Assembly (NCBI GenBank): GCA_963681505.1
Contig: OY811981.1
Location: 4,558,317-4,622,316, forward strand
Origin: Eunapius fragilis
Taxonomy: Eukaryota > Porifera > Demospongiae > Spongillida > Spongillidae
DNA: 64,000 bases
Direction of reading: 5' to 3'
The translations under genes and the position numbers were made by a program. A model generated the notes under the pieces. That model saw only the letters and a program-made list of their open reading frames with translations, made no database searches and was not told the origin of the DNA. Below, piece after piece: positions 1 through 12,000 of the stretch. Positions within the stretch are counted from its first letter, which is position 1; each line of letters starts with the position of its first letter.

Positions 1-35
1 ATGTACTAGCAAGGTCTGGACTTTGTGATGTGCAG

Positions 36-168
36 GTTCAGCTGAAGCAAAACGATGACATCTTGTTCTGCTGGTCAGTACTGACAGCTTCACGGAACGA
101 TGAAATTGCCACCACAATCCTTGATATGATCATTTGCCTCTGGATGCTGGTGTGTGGCACAAGATGAC
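36..168 (+). pseudogene. possible exon remnant of an unrecognised (probably repeat-derived) gene
   Basis: After a possible acceptor (tgtgcag, 31-35) an open frame runs to a TGA at 166-168, reading VQLKQNDDILFCWSVL and onward. It vaguely resembles a segment seen in transposon-derived animal proteins that contain a WSVLT...MI..LW pattern, but I cannot name the family. The frame stops abruptly, so it looks like a broken copy. It lies on the strand opposite to FBXW7 and probably inside that gene's downstream intron. Confidence 0.2.
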
Positions 169-591
169 CCAAAAGAAAGACAACTCAGAAGTCAAAAGCT
201 CTGATGAAAACACTGATGTGCTTTGTTCTGTTATCTATTCACTATTTCTGTTGGTTTTCTTTTTTTTGTGTGCAGAATTTTCTTTGTAACAACTTCAACG
301 GCTCATTTCACCCTTTAATTGCTTCTACCCAGTGCCCCTGCTTTCAACCCCCTACTACATGTATATTACCTTATCAATTTCCACTATGGTAAAAAGTTGG
401 AATATTTAATAATTTTAGATTAACATTTACATTTACAATTGTGGTTTACTTTGTTCATGGAAATACTACTGGATCACATCCATGCTTTAAAAGGTCTGCA
501 CGTACATTTCGACCATTAGTTGATGCCCACAAAACGTGTGCTTTCCAAACAAACAACCTGGGTACTTCATATACATGTCTATATAGCTTAC

Positions 592-3500
592 CAATCAGTG
601 TGTGAATGCACTGTCCAGTCTCCACATTCCAAACTCTTATAGAAGTATCTAATGAACCACTTACAATATGCACTCCATCGAACTATGGAAGGGTAGAAAA
701 GCAAGGTAGCAGAGTACACACACACACACACACACACAACACACAGACACACACACACACACACACACCACACTCCACGATTCCTAAATACACACATATT
801 GTACAACAGGGAAAACCCCTTATACTAGACCTCTCTACATTGATCACTTGATCACACTCACCCTCAAGGAGTAGACTCTGTTTGTGTGGCCTTGCAGTGT
901 ATGCACACAGGTACCCTGGATAGGATCCCAAACTTTGACTAAGTAGTCATAAGCACCGCTAACAGCATAGCGACCATCAAACTGGATACTACAACAAAGA
1001 GCAGTTACATGTATCTAAATTCAATAGCCATTTAAAATATTTGTTTACTCAGCCACCAGATCCACTGGTAAAAAATAAATAATAAAGAAACAGGATTGTT
1101 AGATTGCCACACTACATTTCATTCATTATACCCTCCAATCATGTATTAAATGGCCTGCTGCAGTACCTACTGATGGCTACCAATACTGTAGGTCATAAAC
1201 AGTTAACTGGTTTTGTTGTGCAAGGTTTGCTGTTGCCACGGACCTGTTACTGAATGTGAGTTGCTTTCTATTATGTGTTGATGAGGGACTTTTAGCAGTG
1301 CATTTAGGTAATGTGTGAAAATGAATGCAATGTACAACGTACTGTTTGTTGTATGGATAGTGGAGTCCACAATATTCTGATTCAGGGTGATGGAGACAAA
1401 TGATTCTCCCTTTGTCTAAAGGGACTACTGTAACAGCTCTGTTTGGATGTCCTCTAGCCTTGTTCCCGGGCCATATTTTTAAATTAAAATCAGGGGGGAA
1501 AAAATACGGCCTGGAAGCGATTGGCTATGTTTTAGTGCGCATGCATTAGGGCTTTACCAAACTACTTGGTAATTGTATACTGTCTGTTATACTATTTTCT
1601 CATTGCTAGCTTTTCCTGATCCCAGGCTGTCGCGCATGTAGAGTTTCATAGTGCTCCATTTCGAAATACACACCATGCACACAAAAATAACACAACTAGT
1701 TACATAGGAACATGCTTGTAGTGAAATCCATAGGTAGCTGGTTCATTGTTCATTAAAAAAGCCTGAGAACGCGGCTAACAGGGAACATGTGAGTGTGTAT
1801 CCCCTTGGATCGCTAGCTCATATAGAGTACGTTTCTGTACATGGTTCTTCGAGCCAGGATGAACCAGCTATCTATGGATTTCACCACAAGCATTTTCCTA
1901 GTAACCATGTACGTAACAAGTTGTGTTATTTTTATGTGCACGGTGTGTATTTCGAAATGGAGCACTATGAAATTCTACATGCACGACGGCCTGGGATCAG
2001 GAAAAGTTAGCGCTGAGAAAGTAGTATCCGGAAAATTAGCAGACCAAAATTACTATAGTATATGATTTACCAAGTTTCTTGGTAACGGCTACCAGGCCAT
2101 ATTCTCCCCCCCCCCCCCCCAACTTTAGGCCTGGGAACGAGGCTAGATGTCCTTACAATGCTCATCCATTTAAATACACTTCTAATTATCTCTGGCCAGA
2201 AGTGATGCACTAGTAGAAAGTTTGAAAACTACGGGTATACATGTAAATAGATTCTTGACTGCATTTTGAAGCATGCCATAAATTTTGACACTGGTGTATG
2301 TTGGAATGTACCTATGACTCTTTAAAATTGTCACTCCCAACACAACCTGCAAGTACACATTATCCACCTGAGAACAAAAAATGTTCTCTTTAAGAATGTA
2401 CATGTGTGCCCACGTGGGAAATGTAGCCTCACACAGTAGCAACTACTGTTGCTATTTGGGATCTGAATAATATGATTACATGCCCATGCAAAATATAAAC
2501 TGAAAGACTCGTGTAAATGGAGCTACACTGGAAGTTCAAGCCTTGTTTCTGTTTCTTTGCACCACTGGACCCCATACATGTGCATGTGCATATTTTTATA
2601 CATATATCTACAGTAATAAATAGGATGGATTAAATTGCTGAAGACAGTCAGTTATGGTCATAGGAGATCTAAATATAACAGGACATCAACTCATTTATTC
2701 ATTAACGTTAGCTAAAGAACCAACTAAAGAATGTAGGTCTCCCAGTATTGTCATTACATGTATCAGTTTTTTAAGCATGCATAGAAACAGTGACTCTTCC
2801 ACAATGACATGTTAAACTTCTGCAAGTTTTATAGATCTGCACACGCATAAGATGCACTTGAGTAGCTTACCACCTGACAGCTGCAACATGTCCCTGCAAG
2901 ACCTGCTTGCACTTCCCTGTCTCTATATCCCACACTCGCAATGATGCGTCCCTAGATCCGCTAACCACTGCAAAAACAAATGTAATGCTTAACAGCTGCC
3001 CCTACCATACATACAGTATGCCAATGTAGTTATACAACAATATTAAAAATAACAGTCAAATAATGTAGCTGAGGGATGAGGCAAAAAAAAAAAAAAAAAA
3101 CAGCGGAAGATATAATTCTGAACTTGCTGGGCTCATTGAGAGCATAGCAAATCTTTTTTTTTCAGGGGTCATTCCGTGACACATCTCACCCTGTGGCTTC
3201 TCACATCAATTAATGTCTTATCATTGCAACTTGTCCCTTTTGAATAATATTCTGTAGAGCCATTAAAATGCAAATGTTCTTATGACATAATTGTGTTTGC
3301 GGTGTGGCTGTATATTGGTATTATGTTTGCTAAATTGTTGCTGCACTATACAACATTATGAAACCTGAATACTGATCAGATAATTTTAATCAAGTATTTA
3401 CCAATCAGATGTGGGTGTGGTCATACAATTCAATACAGTGACTCCCCCCAACCATAATTTATATCCCAATATGAGGTGCGGTGTTAATGGTTAGGTGATC

Positions 3501-6500
3501 TGTGCAAGTGACACTATTGTTCATAGGTCCTAGTCTCTGTGGTTCTTAATTATTCATGCATATAGTGGGAGGGACTTTATCAAGTGGCCAAGTTTGATTT
3601 GCACAATCACCGAATTATAATTATAAACAAAATATTTGCAAAGGACAGCTTCAAAACAATTTACTATGACTCACAGACTCATTCAGCAGGGATCAAAATA
3701 CTCACCTGCACCAGGTATGATAAATGTTACATAACCGCGTGGTTTCTTATCTATTGTAATGGTTCAGCACCCCCATATTTGATTACATAAGACTACACAT
3801 TGATTACATAAGGCTACACACATAATTATTGCATTGCAGTGTAAACTGTGTACAGAAAGGATAAGAGTTATGTAACATTGACCACAGAATGAACTAGTTG
3901 CTCCTTCACTGCAATATGTACAGTATCAGAAATTGAGGAGTTTCAAAGTTAAAAGCAAACACGAACCTGTAATTCATTTTAGACCCCAAGTGGTTATACT
4001 AGAGCTGCAGGAGTCCTTGTTTTGAAGTAAGTTAATGAAAGAATCATTGGGTGTGTGATGAATAATGGATGGTGTATGGGAGCAGGGGGGGCGGAGACAA
4101 TTGGTCTTAATTTTAGGAAAGTCACTAGCATCCTTGTAGTACTGTGAGGTAATATGTGCTGTGCTTGTCCTTAGTGGTTTATAGTAAGTACTAGACTGTA
4201 GCCTTTAAATGATTATAGTGGTGTTATATACGTAAGGTGCATGCCGACCACATGTATAAACAGGTCAATTATAGTAGGGTGTAGAAAGACTACACCACAG
4301 ATACGCACCTAACTTTCCACTCATGGACATGCAGCGAACAGTTGAAGTATGACCATGGAGTACAAAACGACATAGACCACTCTCTGCATCCCAAACCTGG
4401 AGGTGGAATAGAAGAAGTACCATCAGCTACAAGGCCACATGGACACCGGCATAGAACACCACTATGCCACCACGAAGCTAGTACATGTTTGACTGAGGAT
4501 TAGCACAAATGATATATCATCTCAATCAAGTACCCTTAATGTTCTGTCCGTAGAACCACTGACGACATCAATTCCATCAAACTGAGAGCACCAGACACCT
4601 CCTGTGTGACCCATCAATGTTTTCAAGAGCTGCCAAACAAACACAGTATGCCTGCATGAGGCTAAATGAGACCCAAACACTGCACCTTTCCAGTACTGGC
4701 ACTCCAAATGCGTAATGTGTTGTCATCTGAACCACTGACAATCCGATTACCGTAGAATTGTAAGCATGTGACCTGTCAAAACGAAGCACAAGTGTAGGTA
4801 CTGTAACAAATTATCACCTTGGGGTGGGTGAGGAATACACTAATACACACCTAGGATCACCAAGATGCCAGGGATGGCCCTACATGTAAGGCCATCCCTG
4901 GCATCATGATGGCCCTACATGTAAGGCCATTCCTGGCATCATGATGGCCGTACATGTAAGGCTGTACATGTAAGGCCATCCATGGCACCATGATGACCCT
5001 ACATGTAAGGCCATTCCTGGCATCATGACGGCCCTACATGTAATTACATAATGCAGAGAGCCCTACATGTAATTACATAATGCAGAGAGAGCTCTTGACC
5101 ACAACATATGAAGCAATAGTAGAACAACAAACAAGTTTACTAGGTTGTGGTTAGTTTGCTGCCCGCAGCTTCCACACCAGGGCTGCACAAGTGTGTGGAA
5201 GGATGCACCCCTTCTGTAAGGCATCATTTGAACAATCGTACAAACCACAGGTTATGGTAGACATTGTAACCTAAGGTAAATATCACCTCCCAGCGCCCCA
5301 ACAAAAAAAAATGGTTGTGTTTAAACATACATATCGTCATAACTGTGAAGGTTTCTGTGTACCTTTTGTTACAATCCTGTAGGAGTACTATTTTACTTCC
5401 TACAATGTTCTGAAAGGTTGTGAAAGCATTAACCATGATGGAGATACAATCTTTTAAACATGAGCCTTTTTTCCGATGGGAGGGGTTATAAGCAATACTT
5501 TATGGTACATGAAGTTACAGGTACTAAGTACATGTAACACAAGTCAGGCTGCTAACAGTAAATGTGTATTACATACTAATGACCACAGATAGTGGGGATT
5601 ACATGAACACACTAGAGGCATCATGCCTTACCACATGATCTTCATGACCTTTAAGGGTCTTTGTTCTATTAGCTTGAGTTAAGTCTGCATGCTTCCAGTT
5701 GAATGCGATTCTGTGCTTTCGGAGGTACATCTGCAACGCAATAATGTATTATGTAAGGCCAAACACATGCGTAGAAATCTTACAAGTAACAATGCCTATT
5801 CTCTGCATTGTTCATGAATAAACATTATGCCATAGACATATATCCCTAACCAACGTGCTTGGGTACATAACGTGTGTGTGTGTGTGATACATTCTTAGGT
5901 TTACATGTCTATACAGTTGTATGTATATATACATGCATGCAGTTGCGAGGTCACAGCTAAAAAAAAGCAATACAACAAGAACACATGCCTGCTTCCATGG
6001 GTTTTTTGTGACAGGCACTAATGTTTTTCTTTTTGCAGGTGACTTCACTAATGACTCCATATCTTCCACATCAAATTCTTTACATTTGTCTCTCCACAGC
6101 CTAGAAGTGATCAAAAAAAGTAAATCAGCAACTACACACAATGACCAGACAGCACCAGAAAAGTCATTTACAAGCACACAGCGTGTACAGTAAGGTATGA
6201 GTGCACATAGTGTGTACAGTAAGGTATGAGTGCACACAGCGTGTACAGTAAGGTATGAGTGCACACAGCGTGTACAGTAAGGTATGAGTATGAGTGCACA
6301 CAGCGTGTACAGTAAGGTATGAGTGCACATAGCGTGTACAGTAAGGTATGAGTGCACACAGCGTGTACAGTAAGGTATGAGTGCACACAGCGTGTACAGT
6401 AAGGTATGAGTGCACACAGCGTGTACAGTAAGGTATGAGTGCACACAGCGTGTACAGTAAGGTATGAGTGCACATAGCGTGTACAGTAAGGTATGAGTGC

Positions 6501-8919
6501 ACACAGCGTGTACAGTAAGGTATGAGTGCACAGAGCGTGTACAGTAAGGTATGAGTGCACACAGCATGTACAGTAAGGTATGAGTGCACATAGCGTTTAC
6601 AGTAAGGTATGAGTGCACAGAACGTGTACAGTAAGGTATGAGTACACACAGCATGTACAGTAAGGTATGAGTGCACACAGCGTGTACAGCAAGGTATGAG
6701 TGCACACAAAACTTACAAGCTGTCTTCACAAAGTGTATACCATGTCCTGCATGTCTGGGCTGCTATTAAAAGATCCTTTGCATCAAGAAATGAAAGAACA
6801 TGTAGAGCCAGCTAGAGGTGGGAAAATAGTGATACGGATGGATGTACGCTGCACATATACATGTAGATATCATGCATCGATGTATTGAGTAACAGAAACA
6901 TTACAGTATATGTTTTGATGACCCACCTCCTTTGGTAGTAATAAAATGAAGTCTCTCTGAAACTGTGGTCTAAACAAAACACATTATGCTAATATTCAAC
7001 ACCTGCCACACCTCAGCACACATACAGTAAAGATCCAACAATAGCCTCCAGATCTCCACACAGTGTCATTGTCACATTCAGCTTATTAAGACAAACTAGA
7101 TCTACAGTACAATCAAACAAGGGTGCACAGCTGACTTGCCTTATCAATTCCATTAAGTGCTTGAGATGTGTGGCATTACAGCTACAGATGAACAAACGAT
7201 ACATGTATGGATATAAGCTTGTGTACATCTCAATGTATGCTAACACAAAATACATTTTATTTAGATGGCTATAACATTTATAATTAAATGTTATAGCACC
7301 CCAGGACAAAAGTGTTTGCACAGCAATGTGCTAAGATGTGTCAAATGTTTGCTATCGACAACATGTTGCCATGGTGGAAAATTGTGATGTTTTAATGCCA
7401 CGTGCACGTGATATGATGAGCTCATAAAGTTGGCCCGTAAATGTAATGTGCACCAAATATGCATAATACACTTAGGGACATTTCCTTATGTAATATTATG
7501 CAAGAGGACACTGTTCAATATGTGGGAGAAGGGAAGGGTTCAGGCATGAGACGTGTATACCCACCAAGGAACCAGTCCTTGCAGTGCTGTCATTTTATGC
7601 TCTGCCGAGAACAATGTAAATGTCTTCCACCATCTTTCAATATAAGGAGAGGCTGGGGATGAAGATGAACTAGGTGTTGCCTGTTGGGGTGTTGCCTGTC
7701 CTTCCACTGAAGATTCAGGGCTTGCTGGTTGACTAAAGAGAGCCAGTAAGTTATAGGTGGGCATTACACCAAATTTTACATAGCATGCAATTCGTGGTGC
7801 ATCAGAACAGTTGTAGAATAGATAATGGCTGGAAGTGCATACTTAAGAAATCCCATGACAGTTAGATCTACAAACACAAATGCACAGCTCCCACCAGCAA
7901 CCCCCCCCCCCCCTTTTCAGAGAGATTGTAATTGCACGACAGGTATAAATGCTTCAGTCCCAAGTGCTTTGTCAAACATATACAACGTCAAGCCCGCATG
8001 CCTCATTCCACTGAACTACTGCAAGCCACACATGAACAAAAGCAATAAAGAGAAAGAACAATGTTACAAAATAACTGTTGGTGACAATGATATGACTGAG
8101 GCTAATGCACATGTAGTCATTGACTACAGGAACCATTAACATTCCATCCATTTAATGATGCCTCAATACATATTAATTCAGTTTCATAATAGTGTCTGTG
8201 ACATGTAGCTTCACTCATAAAGCATTGTAAACAACAACACATTGTAATTGCATACCAGATTGATTGGAGACAAGCACGCTTGGTTTCACCATCAACATCT
8301 CGTTCACAATCTGAAGAGCGTGAGTTTCGTTTCTGAAAAAGTAATAATATTATACATGCACACATGTTACATAATATTCAGAAGGACATAGTGGAGAGAA
8401 TCACCAACATACACTAACCCCTTATACATCATTCCCCTTATACATCATTTTGTCACACCTGATGTAGTCCTGCATGTTAATATTCCAACGTGTTAATTTT
8501 TACTTCCAGCTTTAAACAGGGTTCTTATTATTCAGTTGAGCATTGATGTATATGTGTGCCTAACGTTTACATGTACTTGCAGTACGCACATTGATTATGC
8601 TCATTTTTAACATTGCAAGCCAAGGCATGTAAAAAAAAAATCCACGGTCGGCACAAACACGTGTTAACCACAACACCTCCCCTTGTACAGATTTACGACA
8701 AGTTTTGCGTCTATTCCTACACATTCGTTAAAAATTGTGCCATGCTGCTGAGCAGACGCATACAACACATCGCGTGAAACAGCTTTGAGGACTATCTGAC
8801 GTTTGTTAGAATATCTTACAAACGAAAATTAGAAAAAAGGCAACCATGAAACGTCGATATGAGCTGCGACTAACCTTTATGGAGGCACTGGACATGTCAA
8901 CTTCTGGTGCCCACGGCAT
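592..8919 (-). CDS. FBXW7: F-box/WD40 protein of the FBXW7 (Fbw7/Cdc4/archipelago) type, 3' end beyond window
   Basis: Substrate-receptor subunit of an SCF ubiquitin ligase. It binds phosphodegrons with its WD40 propeller and Skp1 with its F-box. Exons, in coding order: 8919-8875, 8332-8256, 7732-7565, 7181-7140, 6969-6927, 6811-6717, 6100-5989, 5730-5632, 4772-4686, 4629-4534, 4396-4309, 2967-2871, 988-862, 682-592. They give about 422 codons in phase throughout. Domains in order: a short basic/acidic N-terminus, a dimerisation (D) domain ([17 protein letters not shown]), the F-box ([26 protein letters not shown]), the [10 protein letters not shown] linker, then WD repeats with family signatures such as [28 protein letters not shown] and [19 protein letters not shown]. 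The last two or so WD repeats are not found in bases 1-591 and must lie to the left. Two introns appear to start with GC (at 7139 and 5988). The start at 8919 is the first ATG of the exon behind a TATA-like element. Confidence 0.93.
715..774. repeat. (CA)n microsatellite in FBXW7 intron
   Basis: Nearly pure CA dinucleotides with small interruptions, lying just upstream (in gene orientation) of the WD-repeat exon 682-592. Its GT-rich complement accounts for the Cys/Val-rich open frames read across it. Confidence 0.9.
1454..2145. mobile_element. 692-bp hairpin MITE in FBXW7 intron
   Basis: Long terminal inverted repeats: the left end begins CTAGCCTTGTTCCCGGGCC and the right end closes ggcctgggaacgaggctag. 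The inverted similarity runs inward for about 300 bp per arm, for example gtgctccatttcgaaatacacacc against ggtgtgtatttcgaaatggagcac in shorter form. A 7-bp direct repeat ATGTCCT flanks it on both sides and looks like a target duplication. No coding capacity is visible. The superfamily is not identified. Confidence 0.8.
4867..5090. repeat. 35-bp minisatellite, then a 27-bp duplication, in FBXW7 intron
   Basis: Four to five imperfect copies of a unit of about 35 bp containing ggccctacatgtaaggccat and tggcatcatgat, followed by two copies of a unit of about 27 bp (ccctacatgtaattacataa...). It sits between the exons 4772-4686 and 5730-5632. No function is evident. Confidence 0.85.
6174..6712. repeat. 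29-bp minisatellite next to the F-box exon of FBXW7
   Basis: About 18 near-identical copies of a 29-bp unit (acagtaaggtatgagtgcac + acagcgtgt). The array fills the intron between the F-box exon (6811-6717) and the [10 protein letters not shown] exon (6100-5989), ending only a few bases from the F-box splice donor at 6716. Because 29 is not a multiple of 3 and the unit lacks stops, the array is open in several frames on the minus strand. The Cys/His/Thr-rich ORFs there are artefacts. Confidence 0.92.
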
Positions 8920-8983
8920 GTATATATTTTTTACTCCCGCCCAGCGTTATTTCATCATTCCATTTCGACGCCCGCGCTCCCAT

Positions 8984-9010
8984 CCGTTTATAAAACGTCA
9001 GCGCACGTGA
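8984..9010 (-). promoter_or_regulatory. compact FBXW7 promoter region between CCDC40 stop and FBXW7 start
   Basis: On the minus strand this segment reads an E-box CACGTG, then a CRE-like TGACG, then TTTTATAAACG (TATA-like), about 65-90 bp before the FBXW7 ATG at 8919. The whole space between the CCDC40 stop (9051) and this ATG is only 131 bp, so the CCDC40 3' end and the FBXW7 promoter must share it. The motif calls are by eye. Confidence 0.45.
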
Positions 9011-9050
9011 TTCTAGTGATGACAAAACGATAATAATTATACCCTTGTAA

Positions 9051-12000
9051 TTATCTACTTGCTGCAGACTTCATTATGCGATTGTTCACGGATGTAAGTG
9101 CAGGTTGTAGGGTAGCTTGAAGAATGGGAAAATCAGCTTCCAGCTTCTGTATAATCGTTTGGACAGCTTGAAGCTTTTCGAACTCGCGTTGAGTATCTTG
9201 GCTACGTTTTACCTCTCCTTTCGCTAACCACTGGTATTTTCCATCCTTCGCCGATAGCAGTTGCTTCAGTCGTAGTTGTTTAACGGAAAGCTCAGTGATG
9301 CCCTATATAAAACCATTGGAATATAACATAAAGACGTAGCAACATTACCGTCCACTTAAGTCCGTTAGATTTTTGCAGAGTCCTGTCCGTTTCTTCTGAA
9401 TCCATCTTTAGTTTCTGGGTCATCTGAAGCGTATCCGTAAGTTGTGAAGAAAGGGTTTTCTGCGTTTCGGATAAGTGCTCAATTTGACCGTCATACCTGC
9501 GCAGCTTATATTCGGTTTTACATGCACCAATAAACTCGATATACGTACTGAGCTATGTCTGCAGAAGTTTGCTGAATTGAACGCTGTGTATCAGCTATCT
9601 TCCTCCGCAGAGCACCATGTGTGTTCTCGGTGTTTGCCTTGGTTTGTGCATCTTCACTGATGGGGGAAAAAGTTGATTAACATTTTAATATCGTAATTGA
9701 ACTGCATTAACGAACCTAAGGATGATGGTCTCCCGTCTGTAAACGCATTTTTCCATATCTTGAATCATCTTTTCTTGCTGTTTCATCAGTTGCTCATAAC
9801 GCACCTGCAATAAATAAAGGCAGGACCACCCTCAACAGGGAAAGAATACACATACCTATCTAGCTCACCTGCATTCGATGAATTTCTGATTTCATTCCCT
9901 TTATTTCAGCTTGCCCAACATCTGAGTCTACAGCATCATGAGTCTCCTTAGCAATTTGTATTTTCTTTTCCCACAACATAATTTGATTTCTATGGTGTAT
10001 TAGTTTATTCATGTTAGCAATAGCAAAATTGTTTTTTTTTTTTACTGATGTGGCATTATACATGTACAGTGTATTTGATGATCAAAAAAATTCCATTAAG
10101 CCCAGCACAAGGCAATATGAAATAATTATGAGAATCAGGCTATAGCTACTAAACTTTGGTTTGCAAACCACTTACTCTGCTTCAACCAAACTGTTCAAAA
10201 GCCTCTCCTTTTCCTCATTCAGTTGTTCGACTTTTGTTTGCAGCTCAATGCACTCTAACTCAGCTTCCTAAATGAGATGGCGATAGGTAAGGTGCAAGTA
10301 ATACAAAACACCTCTAGACCTTTAGTGCATGGGTGAAGTCATTTTCTGCTAATATGTTCTTTTCCTCTAGCCTCTCCTGCAAACCCCTCTCTTCTGCAAT
10401 GAGGGTGTTGAGTTTAATCATATCATTTCGATGTGAGGCGATGCTATGCTGAATTTGAGCACATTCCTTCTGTTCTTGAAAAAGGGTACCTGAAAGAAGA
10501 AGCATCAAGATCACGCAAAAAAAATAGATAGAAGGATGTACCATCAACTCTCAGCTTTTTCTGTTCTAAAATAAGCAGCTGTTTTCTCAAGTTGTCAACC
10601 AGTTTTGCTTCCTCATCCATGGCAAGTGTAACTTTAACAACATCATTTTGCTGACGTAGCCAAAACTGCTGTAATTGTAAAGATGCTTCAAGGCTATCTG
10701 ATATCTTCTTCTGCAGCTCTTCAATTTTAATTTCAAGTGGACCATAATCCTCGCCCTAAACAATTGAGAGGAAAACCATTATTGTAGGTAAAAACCAAAA
10801 TTGTGGTTGCCATCATCAATTGATTGATTGATTGTATTATGTATTTTTGAAGATGAAATAAAAGTGCGAATTGATAGAGGCAGTGTAATAGTTTCTTAGC
10901 CTTATCTAGATTTGATCTACAAATGCAAGTTTGCATAACATGTATGACCAACATGTAATTAAAAACATGTGGTTCCCTACTGTGGTTAAAACATTTGGTC
11001 CTCTGTCCTAATTGACCTATTGTAGGACCAATTGTTCATAATGTCATATACATGTACTTTAAATGGCTTTGAAGGTATGCAAAGTACACGTACATGTGTG
11101 TGTATATGCAATATCTAAACACTTATTGTGCGGCTACTTTGGTGCATTGCATGATGCATTGCATCTTCACAGTCATATTTTGTCACCTCACATGCCTGTC
11201 CAGCTTGGTATAGACCACAAAAAATTGATTGGTATTGATAACAGACATTCGTTCACAGTGTATTAAGAATAGGGGTCATGTAGACATTAGTGAATTGAGA
11301 TAAATAAATTATACAATGTAATTAATCTTATTATATGAAACAAACTATGTTAATTATTTAATGATGGTTAATAAATAATGATTATAAAAGTAAAAGATTT
11401 CAAGCCAAAATAATCAAGTTCTATTTCAGTTAATTATTAAAATGTTAATGTAACCCATTTATGTTTGCAGACATTCTTATTAGTTTACACAAGTGACAGA
11501 AAAAAAATAGATATGAACCTTACAATAAAAATGTAAAATCAAGAATTGACCAATATCCTCGCTAAAGAAGTTTAGCTTGATAATACATACAAAGTTGACT
11601 TTTATGAACAAGATTATGTTCCTGTCTTCTGATCAACTGCAAACATGCTGGTAAGTAGATGTTAAAGAGAAGCAACTTGATCTTGCATCAGTTGCATGCT
11701 TTTGAGCACATAAAAAACTGAACATTGTGCTCCTCACCACAAAACGAGCATTGAACAGCATATTGAAAACTAATAACTATAGGATCAGACTTAATCCATA
11801 AACGTGTTATAACATCAGATCAGTTTCATGCTGGTAGTTTTCCAAGCTAAATGCTATTTGTATACGCGCAGATTTCATTTGGCAAGTACTATAAATTGTT
11901 CTACTGCGTCGGTATTACTACTTGTAAACCGCTTTACATATCTCCCAAGCTTTGTGTAGCAAGGTGTTTTAAAAATAATAATATAATAAAATATATACAG

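Noticed and set aside
4867-5090. Possible CRISPR-like array
   Set aside because: Direct tandem repeats without spacers, in an animal intron; the same holds for 6174-6712 and 27705-27910.
5812-6729. 305-codon Cys/His/Thr-rich minus-strand ORF and its frame-shifted twins
   Set aside because: Produced by the 29-bp minisatellite in an FBXW7 intron; the three frames read the same peptide motif out of register. The true coding parts are the flanking FBXW7 exons.
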